From positions 7,872,888 to 7,936,887 of the forward strand of contig HG738138.1 in the NCBI GenBank assembly GCA_000499405.2: 64,000 nt of DNA. Reading direction: 5' to 3'. This DNA is from Onchocerca volvulus. Taxonomy: Eukaryota; Nematoda; Chromadorea; Rhabditida; Onchocercidae. The position numbers and the translations under genes are program-made. Under the pieces are notes generated by a model. The model made no database searches. It saw nothing but the letters and a program-made list of their open reading frames with translations, and had not been told where the DNA came from. Below are positions 1-18,744 of this stretch, piece by piece; positions within the stretch are counted from its first letter, which is position 1, and the number at the start of each line of letters is the position of its first letter.

Positions 1-1
1 A

Positions 2-118
2 ATTTTCAAAATGCATCCTTCATTTGATGAAACGGACGTACTGCCAAATCCACTGGTAGATGAAAATTATACTTATGAAGATGTTCCAGCAACTGATAAG
101 TATCCTCACAACCTATAA
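2..118 (+). CDS. 3'-terminal exon of an unidentified gene (partial)
   Basis: An open frame runs from the window edge to a TAA at 116-118. It encodes about 38 residues with an acidic, proline- and tyrosine-containing tail (around HPSFDETDVLPNPLVDENY) ending in KYPHNL. The absence of internal stops, the protein-like composition and the position facing the 3' end of the RUNDC1-like gene (stop codons about 210 bp apart) suggest the last exon of a convergent gene. No family is recognised, no splice acceptor is visible because the edge cuts it, and the frame could be chance. Confidence 0.4.
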   Translation: MFKMHPSFDETDVLPNPLVDENYTYEDVPATDKYPHNL

Positions 119-329
119 ACTACTCATTTTATTGGTACTTAATTGACACGAATGAGATTTTGCGAGTTTAAAGATCCAAATTCATGGGGCATTATCCGAA
201 TCTTCGGACATCTATTGCAATATACTTTTTGGTACTAGCGAGATATCAAATCAGATATAACTGTTTAAGCATCTCCAGAACGGGATTCTCTTGTTAACCA
301 TCAATCTATTTCGCTTATTCCTCGCTGGA
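119..329. other. convergent intergenic space
   Basis: Short A+T-rich stretch between two stop codons on opposite strands. It must hold the 3' untranslated regions of both the unknown plus-strand gene and the RUNDC1-like gene. No other feature is seen. Confidence 0.5.
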
Positions 330-3739
<3,410 letters not shown>

Positions 3740-6310
3740 TTTCTTGTTGACAATTAAGTGACTAAGTACCAATGATGTGCCTATATATAATTTCGGATAT
3801 AACTAACATAAAGACCATAAACCACTCCATCTTTCAAATTCACAATTTCTTTAACCCAATCCACTCCAACAATATCCAACCTGCAACACAATTCATCCAA
3901 CATAGCACTGCTCCTTTATTCGGTCCAGATTTACGAGAGCGGTCTCTGGCTCACGAAAGAGTTTCGATATGAAACGGATATTTACCATTATTTGATTGTA
4001 AATTCGTTTCAAAATTCAATACTTGGAATTATGAGGGATTAGGGTGGAGAAACGGAAGAGTATTTGGGAAGTGAATATTGAAGCAAATAAACGGGATCTT
4101 TTGTTTGTCCCACCGTTTACTTTGAACAGTAAGGAATCACGTTACAACATGCTCAGTCTATTGGGAAGGATATTATCATTTCAATTGTGAGAATTTTTTA
4201 ATATGACAAATGGTTTATCAGTTAATTACAGCATAATCCGTAGTTGTCCATTTCCTTCATCATTCAACTTGCTGCTTTCTTTTCTCTCTTTTCTCATCAT
4301 TTAACATTCTTTCGCAGTGACGAATTGGTTAATATAATCAATTAACTTTTACTGAATTTCAAACTCTCAATGCTGCAGACTAGATGCAAATTACATATTT
4401 TTATCGAAACACTTAATGATGTATGCTGTAATTCACAGTCTTTTGTAGCATCAGCGTTTTGAAAACATTTTGAAATTACAAGCAAAGCTGATGTTAGCTA
4501 CAGCGAGGAATCCTGTTGAATTTTAGTTTAAATCGATGAATATCTCATATTGATACAAAATGGCAGTAAGCGGAAAGTGATGAAATAATATGACATAAAC
4601 CTTAGAAGTTTCAAACAAAATAAGAAAACTGCCATAGCCAAAAGAAAACCGAAAAGATTGAGTTATTGAGAGTACTACAAGTGAATTAAATGTAACATTT
4701 AATAGTCAATATGATGAACTTTTCTAAATGGTACTTTCTTAAATCAATCATGGGATGATTTTATTGAGCATAATTCATTAGCCCAAAATTCTATGAGCAC
4801 TGATTTCGATCACTACTTTCAGTTAAACTCTCAAGACAAAGTAATACCGAATCATTACATAAATGAGATTTTAGATACTATAAATACTATTTTCAGATTA
4901 GCTTAAGGAATTAGAAAAATTTTTCAGACCGTTCTATCCTTCACATTATTCTGCAGATCTCAACAATGAAAAGTAGTGATATAAACTGCCACCAGAAAAC
5001 ACGTTCTTATGCTCCCTTTCAAAAAATCTGCACTGCAAACCACTTGCCATATCAGACGAAACATAAGAATTTTAATTTCTTTAAAATGCTGAAATTTGAT
5101 TTCCATTTTAGAATAATATCTCATTCAAAATTGACAAAAAATATATATATGATTCATCATTTGCTTGTTAAATGTTTTTGTGTGCAGTAATTGAGAGAAA
5201 TATAGTGAGTTTTTGTATAATTCTTTTTTCCCTGAATTATTTTCTGAAGTTCTTTACTCTTACTGAATTGAAATGAGTTAAATACTATAAATTGATCCCA
5301 ATGAAAAGTTAAACTGAATCGATGTATCTGATTTCTTACAATGTTGGAATAATTTTTATAGAATTGACTGAGATGACGAGAGCAATCGTGGAAAGATATT
5401 CACAACAATGAATAATGACGGTTCGTTTGAAGACGTCACATGGCCGAGATTTGGTTGGTGATATCGGTATAGAATGACCTATTTACCTTTTCCAAAATTC
5501 GATCTTGAAAACGCAAAAACATGACATAGGTCACTGATTAATGCTATGATTTTGGCCATTTCTTGAGTTTAATACGAATTCCAAGAGAAAATACAAATTC
5601 TGAATTCACCGATACACATGAAATTGCGAAGAAAGCAACTGTGCAGCGAAATGTTCACGAAGGCTCAAGTGTGCGAAGAAAGTGCGTGGAATTGTTTACT
5701 GATGCTTCCAGGAATATTCTAGCATAAATGTCACTTCAACGATTTGGAAATTTTCTACCAAAGTGTAACTTTCAGGTGATGAATTTCAGATTTTCTCCAC
5801 AAAAGAGAGCAAGTCGTCAAGGAAATCTGTTTTGATAGCTTCTCAATGTCTTATTCGGTTAAAGTAGCATGTGTCGATGATGTCGATTATATGAAAATTT
5901 TGCAAAAGTTTTATTAATTAATTTTCCTTCTTGGTATCGTTTTCCAGCAACTCAAAAAATCAACGAAAAACTGTTCAAATTTTACTCGAATAAGTTATCA
6001 TTCTTAAGTTTTCATAATAATCCACTCCAACCACGGTTTCACGCTTTCTCATCAACGTGAAACGTGAACTGGAAGAATGCGTGATCGTTCTTCCCATGCG
6101 GAATTTGTTCAGGAGAAGAAGGGAAGCACCAATGATTTCTCGGGGGTGTGTCATGTCGATTATCCAATGGGCGAACAACACACAATTCAGTGTGCGACAA
6201 CGATAGGGAAGGGGAGGGGAACGATTGTTATCGAAGAGACGATGGATGATGGGATGGCGGTGGTGAGGTGGTGGTTGTGTCGTGTCCTGTTGAAGTCACT
6301 CGCTGTTTCA
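3740..6310. other. divergent intergenic region, RUNDC1-like / PDI
   Basis: About 2.6 kb between two divergently read genes; it must contain both promoters. The last 300 bases before PDI are more G-rich than the surroundings. A CRE/ATF-like GACGTCAC lies at 5432-5439. Small open frames here look random and no RNA gene was seen. Confidence 0.5.
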
Positions 6311-6311
6311 G
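6302..6311 (+). promoter_or_regulatory. probable spliced-leader acceptor of PDI
   Basis: The sequence GCTGTTTCAG ends three bases before the PDI start ATG. No upstream coding exon is needed, so this fits a nematode spliced-leader trans-splice site with a 3-nt leader between spliced leader and ATG. A 5' non-coding cis exon cannot be excluded. Confidence 0.55.
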
Positions 6312-6314
6312 ATC

Positions 6315-10273
<3,959 letters not shown>

Positions 10274-11297
10274 TGTTGACTTAGAAACCTTAAATTTGAG
10301 GAGTAGTGTTATTAGATGGGAAAAGCCATTACTAAATCAAAAAAGGGTACTAATCCAATTGAACAAATAGCTGAAGGTATTAAATCATGCGAAGAATAAC
10401 GTTCTGGTACTATCTGACATTTACTTCTCGACTACAATTTATTTCTTTTTTTTTTTTGAGGGGGGGGGGGACTCACACCCTTCATCTGTATTGTTACTTT
10501 TGATGGTGACTACAAAAATAACGAACTTCAAAAGATTTGATTCTCCCTCGTCCTTTTTTTTAAATATATTTTGTTACTCATCATTCTGAAAGGGAGTATT
10601 ATTACTGTTATTAATATTATAACTAATTATTGTAATTGTTGGTTTTTTATAAAATTTGGCATGTCTTTTGTTGCGTTTTTTTCGCTATTTTGTATCGGCA
10701 AAGTTTCAGATATGTGATTTGAAAGTACTGAAGTAAGATTGTAAAATTAAAGAGCTAGAAATTTTTCATAAAGGAGTATGATTTAACATACCTTGTTGCT
10801 TCTCATGTTTAGATTCAAGATCAGAGCTATCAGAATTGGTTGTTTTCAAGTCCTTAGTTTCTGTGATTTAATGTAGAGATGTGCTCGCACTCTCATTTTG
10901 CTGAACAATTACTCTTTAGTCTTTGTTTTGCTTCTCTCTTAGGGGTTATTGGAACCTGAGGCTGATATTAGTATTCGTTAAACAGGGTTCTTGTAATTTT
11001 TTAATTAATGATTGAGCTAAAGCCATCTCAATATCCACAGTATTCATGAAATTATATATACATATGAGATTACAGAATAGGGAGATCGTGGAGAGGGGAG
11101 AGGAAATTGAGCCAATCCATTATTTTAGTACTTTAGTATTATGAATTTTCTGACTGAATAATCATCGTAATTTTATTTCCAGTAATGTCCTGAGATGCTA
11201 CCTTTCTGTAGTATTGCCGGAAGCTAACATATTCGCCATGAAACTTGAGGAATTCGAGGGACATTCGCATGTTGTACAGATCATAGGATGAAATGTT
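10274..11297. other. PDI 3' region
   Basis: A+T-rich sequence that must hold the PDI 3' untranslated region. It includes a small open frame of 27 codons (10316-10399) and a T-run followed by 11 consecutive Gs. No conserved gene is seen. Confidence 0.45.
10446..10470 (+). repeat. T12 tract followed by G11 tract
   Basis: Twelve Ts at 10446-10457 run through GA into eleven Gs at 10460-10470, about 180 bases after the PDI stop. Such a G homopolymer is exceptional in this A+T-rich window. It could slip during replication or sequencing, so its length may be inexact. Confidence 0.8.
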
Positions 11298-11540
11298 GAA
11301 GTGGATGTTAGAGAAGGGTTAACCTGTGTTTTATCTCTCAAGATGCCTGACTCTAAGTTTTCTTCACAAACAAAGAACAAGTTAGTCCTGAAGTGCGCAC
11401 AGCTGTAGAAAATATAGTTTCTGGTAAATTAAATTCATTTCTTGAAACTGATCCAAAATTGGCAACAATATGGCAAAAGGAGTTGTCAGATCGGCCAAAA
11501 GAAGAGAGGCTGTACAAAAAAAAAAAAAACACGAGAGCAT
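11298..11540 (+). pseudogene. gyrB: DNA gyrase subunit B fragment, probable Wolbachia-to-nucleus transfer
   Basis: Three consecutive pieces in different frames read as the middle of bacterial GyrB (end of the second N-terminal domain into the Toprim-proximal part). Piece 1, from 11298, carries DVREGLT then [16 protein letters not shown]. After a frame change near 11385 piece 2 reads [19 protein letters not shown] and TDPKLA. After a second change near 11467 piece 3 reads VVRSAKRREAVQK, the counterpart of the AAKAREAARKA stretch. The order and spacing are those of GyrB, and DVREGL, PD.KFSSQTK and EV..AVE are signature segments of bacterial type II topoisomerases. Eukaryotic nuclear topoisomerase II lacks this sequence. 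The frame breaks, an apparent deletion of about 4 nt at the first, and the missing rest of the gene mark it as dead. A Wolbachia origin is inferred from the nematode host, not proved. Confidence 0.85.
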
Positions 11541-12969
11541 CGGATTTTCCAAACTGTAGAGCAAATCCCCACTTGGTCTTCAAAATTTACTTTGATTTTG
11601 GTTTTAGCTTGCAAACTTAGTTCGAAGAATTTTTGAGGGAATTTTGTAGCACTTGCATGAACTCGCGTTTTCCCAACTTTATAAAAAAACTTCCAGAAGT
11701 GCTGCCTCTAGAAAATGACAGAAGCGGTTAATCCATCCTAAACATCTTCAGTCAACTGCGAGGGAATCAATGAAAGCAAATGACACTTCGCACTTTGTGC
11801 ATAAAAAATGGAGCAAAATGCTTACCCGACTTTGCGAATTCATATGAATTGCGCAAATATCTCGGCCTGAGCCCATAATTAGTATTTCTATGAGAATGGC
11901 TGCGGCCAAAACGTCCGATAAATTAACGACATCCAACAAATAGGTTGCAGAATAATTCTGCAAACCTATCTTTTGGCTGTAATTAAACCTATCCCTGATA
12001 ACTGACATTTGATGTTAAATACAACAAAGTGAATACAGATACATTACCTTTATTTGGAAACCTTGTATATCTGATGAATTCCATTGTATAAACAGAAAAG
12101 TAAAAACTGGAACCGAATGGTTGCAAAATGAAATTGGAAACAATGAATGATCACAAAAAAATCCTCTCAAGATTCAACAAACTATTTTAGTTTTGCGGCC
12201 CTGTACTTCTTCGAAGAAATAGAAACTTGATTTCATTTGGGAAAACATATTTTTGAAATATCCAGAGATATATCAAGGAATTTCTTGACTTGATCCATAT
12301 GCGACTTTTTAAAAATCTTAACAACATCATTTATATTTAGATATTTTAAAGAAATATTCAAATCAATGAGTCCCACACACAAGTTGCGAGAAAATATGAT
12401 TAATGCAAACAAAAATAAAATGTACTTGCTTCCTTTGATTGTTTAACCAGCGGCAAGCATCTGAAACATTGAAATGCACTAGCTTGAAAAACAAAAAAAA
12501 ATTTGTGTATAAGAAGACCATTCATACAACAATTTCCGTTTGTGCAGGCGAAGTAAACAATAAAAACTTACTCAGGAATAGGCGTGAAAAATTATGCAAA
12601 TCACCGCTAACAACGTTGAGCTCGCACATTATATAATTGGCAACAGAAAATACGAATAGAACTTAAGAGATGAACTGATGCAATAAAGCAGCTTACCAGC
12701 AAAACACTTGCGAAACTTGACAATATAATTTGCAAAGTGACAATACAATATGCCTATCAGACAAATTAATTAGTATTAACTGAAAGGAAACAACTAACGA
12801 AGTGAAATCATGGACGTAAGAACAAATATCAAACACACCCAAAAGTCATCATTATATCACATATTCATATACTAAAAGGACTCCAATTACAAAAATGAGA
12901 AGGTTAATACGAAAGGCAGTCAAACCCGCTACTAAAGAAACAGATCGCGCATTTAAAAACAAAAATTGT
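11541..12969. other. intergenic region after the gyrB fossil
   Basis: About 1.4 kb, A+T-rich. It holds the presumed 3' untranslated region of the RhoGDI gene, which is read from the other side. Further gyrB sequence was looked for here in all frames; apart from a weak ACKLSSKN-like stretch near 11610 nothing convincing was found. Confidence 0.4.
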
Positions 12970-14471
12970 TCACTCCCCCCAATCTTTCGCAATTTCTAGG
13001 CTCCATGTCCAAGATAACCAATCATGTCCATCATCATCACATACCTGCGATCTTATCTTGTAAATTCCACGATGCAGCATACCTAAAAATATATTATAAT
13101 TAAATATAATGAACTTCTGGTGGAATAACTTTTCATAAAATTGAACGAACATTTAAAGTTATGTACATGACGAAACCTGATAAAAATAGCGTCTGAAATT
13201 TCCAATGTTTGAAAACTAGCGGAAAATTAACCAGACGGGGCTTCATCTAATGGTGTAATAAATGACTGCATTTCCATCTTCGGCGCATATGAACCCATCA
13301 TAAACGTTTCTTTATCAACTGAAAAAATCGATAGAAAGAAGTATGCCATTGTCCAATACTTGATACAAATTTCATTTTTTAAAACGTATCTTCTCTGCTA
13401 AGTGACTCATCACTACTTGAAAGACTACTAGGAAACTTTTTGCATATGAATATATAACAGCCTAATGAATTACAAAATAAGGCTTAGCAACTTGATTTAT
13501 ATTATTCTTCACCAAGCAGTAGTTGGGAAATTTTAACATGTTTTTTCAAAACAGGAAAATCTCCCACCTGTTATGGAATGACGCGTAACCTTCTGTATAT
13601 ATTTTAAACCAGTACAAATTTCTCTTTGTACATGAAAATCAAAACGAATCCTGTATGCGGCTCCTTCCTTTATTACGAATGATGCTTCGTTCAAATTTTC
13701 TGAAATTTCGTGCAAATCTTGATCAGTGCGAAACTGTCCACTCCGTTAAAATGGAAGGTAGTTTGATAAGACTTTGAAAAATAATACACAGGTAGTTTCA
13801 CTAACAATAATACAAGTATTTGGCTGTCTGTTCTAAATAAAAAAAAAAAAAAAAAGAAAAAAGGAAAACACAAACCTTCACAAAACGGCAAAAACTAGCC
13901 TTTATCAAGATGCATAGTGATATCTGGATGACCCTCGACAACCAGCGTAATGGAACGCACAAGAACATTGCGAGGATCGGTTGGATCAACAATCACTTGC
14001 CCAGATTTCGCCTGACCGAGAAGTGCTTGTTTATAACTGTAAATCAGCAAGTAAGATCTGCTCCATTCTCTCCAAGCATAGAAATTTTGGTTATTAAGAA
14101 TTTTAAATCAACTGATACCACGCTTCCATGTCACTGCAATACAGCAGAATAAATGGGATCAGAGCGATTGCCGTTGCACTGTAATCAATTTAAAGCTTTG
14201 ACTATTTTAGCTACATTAACGCACATATTATTTAGGTATTTTATAAAGAATTACACCGTCTGATATTTACCAGCTTTTAACTATTCTCCTGATGAAGTGT
14301 TTGTTTTCTGAAAAAAATAAACCGATTTTCAAATCAGATAATTACCCACCGATTCAAACTTTCATCGTTAGCATCAGTTGCAATAATTTCTGAGACAGAC
14401 TTCTGTGGAGGTGGCACATAATTTTCTTGTGCGCTGTCCAATTCCAAATTCTGCATTTCTTTCTCATCCAT
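12970..14471 (-). CDS. rhi-1: Rho GDP-dissociation inhibitor, 5 exons, 211 aa
   Basis: Binds prenylated Rho/Rac/Cdc42 GTPases, keeps them GDP-bound and extracts them from membranes. Exons on the minus strand: 14471-14350, 14036-13896, 13740-13568, 13318-13232, 13082-12970. Family landmarks in order: DESLNRYKQALLG, DPRNVLVRSITLVVEG, ASFVIKEGAAYRIRFDFHV, REICTGLKYIQKVTR, ETFMMGSYAPKMEM, FITPLDEAPSG and the C-terminal DWLSWTWSLEIAKDW. Length fits the family (about 200). The N-terminal 42 residues are acidic, as in other RhoGDIs, where this region clamps the GTPase switches. The junction between exons 2 and 3 uses a weak acceptor (CGGAG) and is the one uncertain boundary. The start ATG at 14471-14469 opens the acidic N-terminus. 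Confidence 0.95.
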
Positions 14472-15990
14472 TTGCTGCCTACAGCTTGTTATAAAATTCT
14501 GTCGGTTTTATTTATGACATTAAAAAGAGCATTGTGAACCAAAAATAGAATAAAAAGTAATGTAAAAAAGGTGAATAAAAGCAATAATACGACCATAAAA
14601 GTAAAGAATGATTAGTTTCAGTGTATAGAGATTTGTTTCAAATCAAAAGCTATCGCTCAATGAACAGTTATAGTTTCCTGCACATCATGAATACTATGAT
14701 TATCTAGGAAAAGAGCAGCTAGATGACACATCATCAAAAATGAAAAATGACACTTATGGAAGTCATTTAAATTCACAGAACTATGTATAATGTTAGGACT
14801 GACAGAGAAAAAAAATTTCGATTTAGAAACTGATAACTGAATGATTTAAACATACGAATTTGATTTTTAAATTCGAATTCACAAAAAAATGATTAAAGAT
14901 GGAAAATGGAAACGAATGGATTGCCTATTAATAGAAATATAAGTAGTGCAATAAAGCAAGCTAATATACAAACTAATATATGCTATAAATCTCTATCCAT
15001 CTTAGCCGTCCAGCATATTGTTCTAATAGCAGTAATTTGGAAAGAAAAACATCTATTATCCAACTGTCAAAATTCCAAAGTGTGAATATTACTGAATCTC
15101 ATCATGTATAAATCAAAGTTTGACCTTCAAATCAATCAATAACCTTACGTGAAACGAAATTTGCACAAACTGTAGATTACTTGCATATTTATCAAATAGA
15201 TGGGATGCACGTAAATTACAACATCTAAGTTAACACAAGAACGTTTAACACGATGCATTTTTCGCCAAACCTCAATCTAAGCCTAAGAAAGATGGCTTTT
15301 GAAATATTAATTCTAATCCACCTGCTGGCCTGATTCTCACTAGTTGTGATCATTGCATTGTCAACAAATTATGTTTCCGATTCAGTCTACTTAACAATCC
15401 AGAATATAATGCAACTGCGTTATCCCTTATTTCTTCGAATCTTACTTTATCGTTCGCCAGCAGTAAACCGAATAATTCGTATGTTGACTAACCTTATCCT
15501 CTCTTTCTAGACCTGCCTAAGCGATGCAAAATTTATGGTTAACGTTGACTACTTCGCAAATGAAGAAGAAAATCTATTTGGGTTCTCATACCCAAATTTT
15601 TCAAATCTCTTTAATTACTTTAAATCAGTAGTTTCATTAACTACTAAGAGATTGTTCTCTGGCCTACTTATTCGGATTTTTTAATGAGACAACAAACAGA
15701 AAAACTCTGAATAGTGCATTAAATACTCAAAAAACAGAAATTCTCCACAGGTAAAGAAACACGGCCCGTATAGCGCAGCTTTCGCAGTGCTTGAAATAGT
15801 TTTCATCGCTCTTCATCTTTTGATCGTAAGGGCTTTCATGCGCAGTGGTTGTGTTTCTGTGAGTTTGAGTTATTGGTAAGTCAAAGGAATTTCGTGGGTT
15901 CCTGGAAGATTCCCATCCAACCCTTTATGAGCCCTTTATCCATAATTTTGAATGCAATATGATGTGCATGTCATAAGCTTACATACACGA
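14472..15990. other. divergent intergenic region, RhoGDI / NDUFB11
   Basis: About 1.5 kb between divergent genes, holding both promoters. No open frame with recognisable similarity, and no convincing RNA gene. A tRNA-like start near 15767 does not continue into a cloverleaf. Confidence 0.45.
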
Positions 15991-16000
15991 TTTTTTTCAG
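15991..16000 (+). promoter_or_regulatory. splice acceptor before the NDUFB11 start
   Basis: TTTTTTTCAG ends 16 bases before the NDUFB11 ATG. It may accept a spliced leader or a 5' non-coding exon. Confidence 0.5.
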
Positions 16001-16016
16001 GTAGTTTCCGACTTGA

Positions 16017-17975
16017 ATGTTGCTCTATCAACCGATTCGTCGTCGTACCATCCCTATCATTTTCCTGAGGCTATCGTCAGGAACTTCGCACGGAGCTCAT
16101 GGTGAAGAGAACATTGAAAGAAAGCCGGCAGATTACAGGTGAATACATTTCGGATGAATCGGAAATAATGTCAATGGAACCATTGTGAATAAGTTTCCAT
16201 TATTGAGACTTTTGTATTTTGTCATTTTTTAACACTCTAGGAATTCAAATTACAGAAAGCTTCGGCAGTTACCGTCTTATCAAGATTTCTTATAAAATTT
16301 ATTCCATAATATCAGAATCTCTTATAAAATTTCGTAGCACATTATTGAGGGACAAAAGGGTTACTTGTCGAGTAATATGATGGCAGAAATATCCAAAATA
16401 GTCACAGAATTTGGAAACACACTATTCTCTGCTTTATTATAAAAATATTTAACACAACAGATGTGGTATTGTATTGTTTACTTGGCAAGAAATGTATTGT
16501 TGATGGAAACACTTCACGTAAGACTGAAAAAATGGAAAACATTCAATAGGTTGTTGAGTACTTAGAGAACGGAGAAAGTTTTTGTAATGATCAAACTGCA
16601 CTAGGAAAGAATAAGATGTGACCTCGAAGGTTCACCAGATAAGCACTTCCAGATTTTTTACAATTCGTGTATCATTGTAAGTAAAGTAAAAGGAAAATTC
16701 GATAAGGAATATATTGCTTGCAAAAATCGTTCTATATTAGAGTGATTTTGAGATAGTAAATATAACAGATCCTTATAATCCATGGCTCGTGATTGTTTTA
16801 GTATTGTTACTATTCAGACACTTTTTTCAATTTGCATTATTTTAGACCTGGTTCAGATTCCTATGCGTATGAAAATCCATTTCCAAAATTAAACCGTAGT
16901 CGTCTGGATTGGCTATTTGGGGATGGCTGGAGAAGACCACTGGCAAAAGATCAGGGTGGTCAGATTGTTCGTATTGATAATTATTTGATTTTGGAATATT
17001 GATACTTTTCCTAAAATTTCAAGTCAAACTAATGAAATTTCAAGTTTTTGCAGTTCCTAATATCTTGACTCAATTTTGAAGAAAGAAGCAGGTGGCCTTT
17101 AAGTTAATTTATAGCGCCGTAACTGGATTTGGTTTGGTTTATCTCCATATGATGAACATGCTGATTGGTTGAAATTTCATCAATACATGTTTGCTTTATT
17201 AACGATAATGGTTACTTGGGTGACGTTATACATGCTCTATGCTGCTCCCGATTGGTTTGTTTTTTTAAACATCTCTTTTAATTTCCACTATTGCTGTGCT
17301 TTATTAATAAACTTTAGCCTTGCTTGCTCGTCCAGGAAGAAAAGAAGTTCTCAGAGATTTTCCTCCTGCTCAGATATTTAAGCTTTATAAGTAGCCTTCT
17401 GAATCAAATTGACTTAATTACGTCAACATACTTTAGTGTAGCCTTCTCTATTGGGTTCTCTACTCGTTATTTCGAGCACATGAAAAGAAGTGTAGTGCCT
17501 TAGAATGTGCATCAGCAGTTTTGAAGTCTATAATTAGGCTTGTTAGTTCAGGCTATGCCACTTTTCACCAGTAATAATAATCCAAAACTATATCAATATT
17601 TTGCTTTGCTGATAAATCTGTTGCTCTTACTGTTTCTCGGAAAGTATCAGTAATGTATTTAAGAAGGTATAGGCTTCGACCAAGAATCTTAAATGACTCG
17701 CACACAGATTTTTCGAAATACTCGCAAAAAGTTTTCTGCAATATGAAAAACATTTCGGAGCTTCTCGAAAGGCTATCTTTTTTTGACAAGTATCGACAAC
17801 AGTTACAGCTTGTTATAGGCCACAAGCGAGGGATTGGGCATATCGAGAGGCTCATTTGGAAATGGCACGAAGAGAAAAAGCAGGATTATCATATATCAGT
17901 AAAGACTTGGTTCGACCAGACAAAATTGTTTTGCCATCAGATGAGGAACTTCAGGACTTTGAAATTATCATTTAG
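16017..17975 (+). CDS. NDUFB11: NADH dehydrogenase 1 beta subcomplex subunit 11 (complex I), 4 exons, 179 aa
   Basis: Accessory membrane-arm subunit of mitochondrial complex I. Exons: 16017-16138, 16846-16966, 17115-17254, 17819-17975. The first about 30 residues (MLLYQPIRRRTIPIIFLRLS) are basic and hydrophobic like a mitochondrial presequence. Then come YENPFPKLNRSRLDWLFGDG, a tryptophan-rich approach, one membrane span at about residues 105-122 (YMFALLTIMVTWVTLYMLY), and a charged tail (ARDWAYREAHLEMARREKAG, then LVRPDKIVLPSDEEL). The single span and the W.RREA-like tail match the ESSS/NDUFB11 family. The last intron is 564 bp. The donor of exon 2 (ATT|GTTCGT) is weak, so a few residues there could differ. 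Confidence 0.9.
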
Positions 17976-18744
17976 AAATTTTGATTTGTTGCAAATGTGC
18001 TTTATTTTAGTAATGATCCAATACTTCTTTGCATTTTGTTCATTTCGCCAAATTACTAAATATTTAGTAAACGAAGCGCAGTCAAAGTGTGAGATATCCA
18101 TGTTAGAGCTTTGTCTTTATCAGTAGTATATACTTCTCTGTCTCTGTTGGTGTATTCTGTTTCTAATTTCATGTAGAAGCACTGGATAACAATCGCTTTA
18201 ATCTTTATATAAAATCCGAAAAATTAGAATCCTCAAATCCTGGAAATGATGCATTTTTTTTTTCAAAATCCCGCCAATTGAACACTACTGTTCATGTTGC
18301 GATTAAATGTATTATATATTTCACCAATGAATGGATACACTATCCAAGAGCAAAATGTTGTGTAGATTCGTTATCTATGTCTTTTAAAGCACAATATATT
18401 TAGCACTGGAAATGAACTAAATCGATGATGACATTTTTATTTCAAGTAAATGAATGACAAAAAGTAATTTAATATCCATCAGGATCTGTATCATGCATCC
18501 CGGTAGGAATTTCAATAGCATAAAAATCATCTCCAAGCTCTATGTTTGTTCATTTGGCTTCTTTGTCTCACTTCTTTACGGACATTGTTTCTGTTTATCG
18601 AACTCGTCGTTGCCTTCAAGAACCCAGCTATAAAGTAAGTTTTTCACGAACTTGCGTTTATTGAGTACTCCCTTTCAGAAACCTGCATTTTAAACGAAGA
18701 TATTTAATAGGTAATTTAAAAACCAAGGCATGAAAAGGAAAAGT
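17976..18744. other. convergent intergenic region, NDUFB11 / CEP41-like
   Basis: Holds the 3' ends of two facing genes. On the minus strand a coding-like end at 18539-18469 is followed by an AATAAA signal near 18440, suggesting that a minus-strand transcript is cleaved there, either from the CEP41-like gene or from an unrecognised exon. Confidence 0.45.

Noticed and set aside
11748..12008. 86-codon minus-strand frame considered as more Wolbachia DNA
   Set aside because: No match to a remembered bacterial family, and the gyrB frame pieces do not extend into it.
15767..15840. tRNA-like start GGCCCGTATAGCGCAGC
   Set aside because: No T-arm GTTCRA sequence or closing acceptor stem at the right distance.
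17653..18126. 157-codon plus-strand open frame
   Set aside because: It crosses the last intron of NDUFB11 and reads its final exon in a different frame; the conserved ARDWAYREAH frame shows what is really translated.
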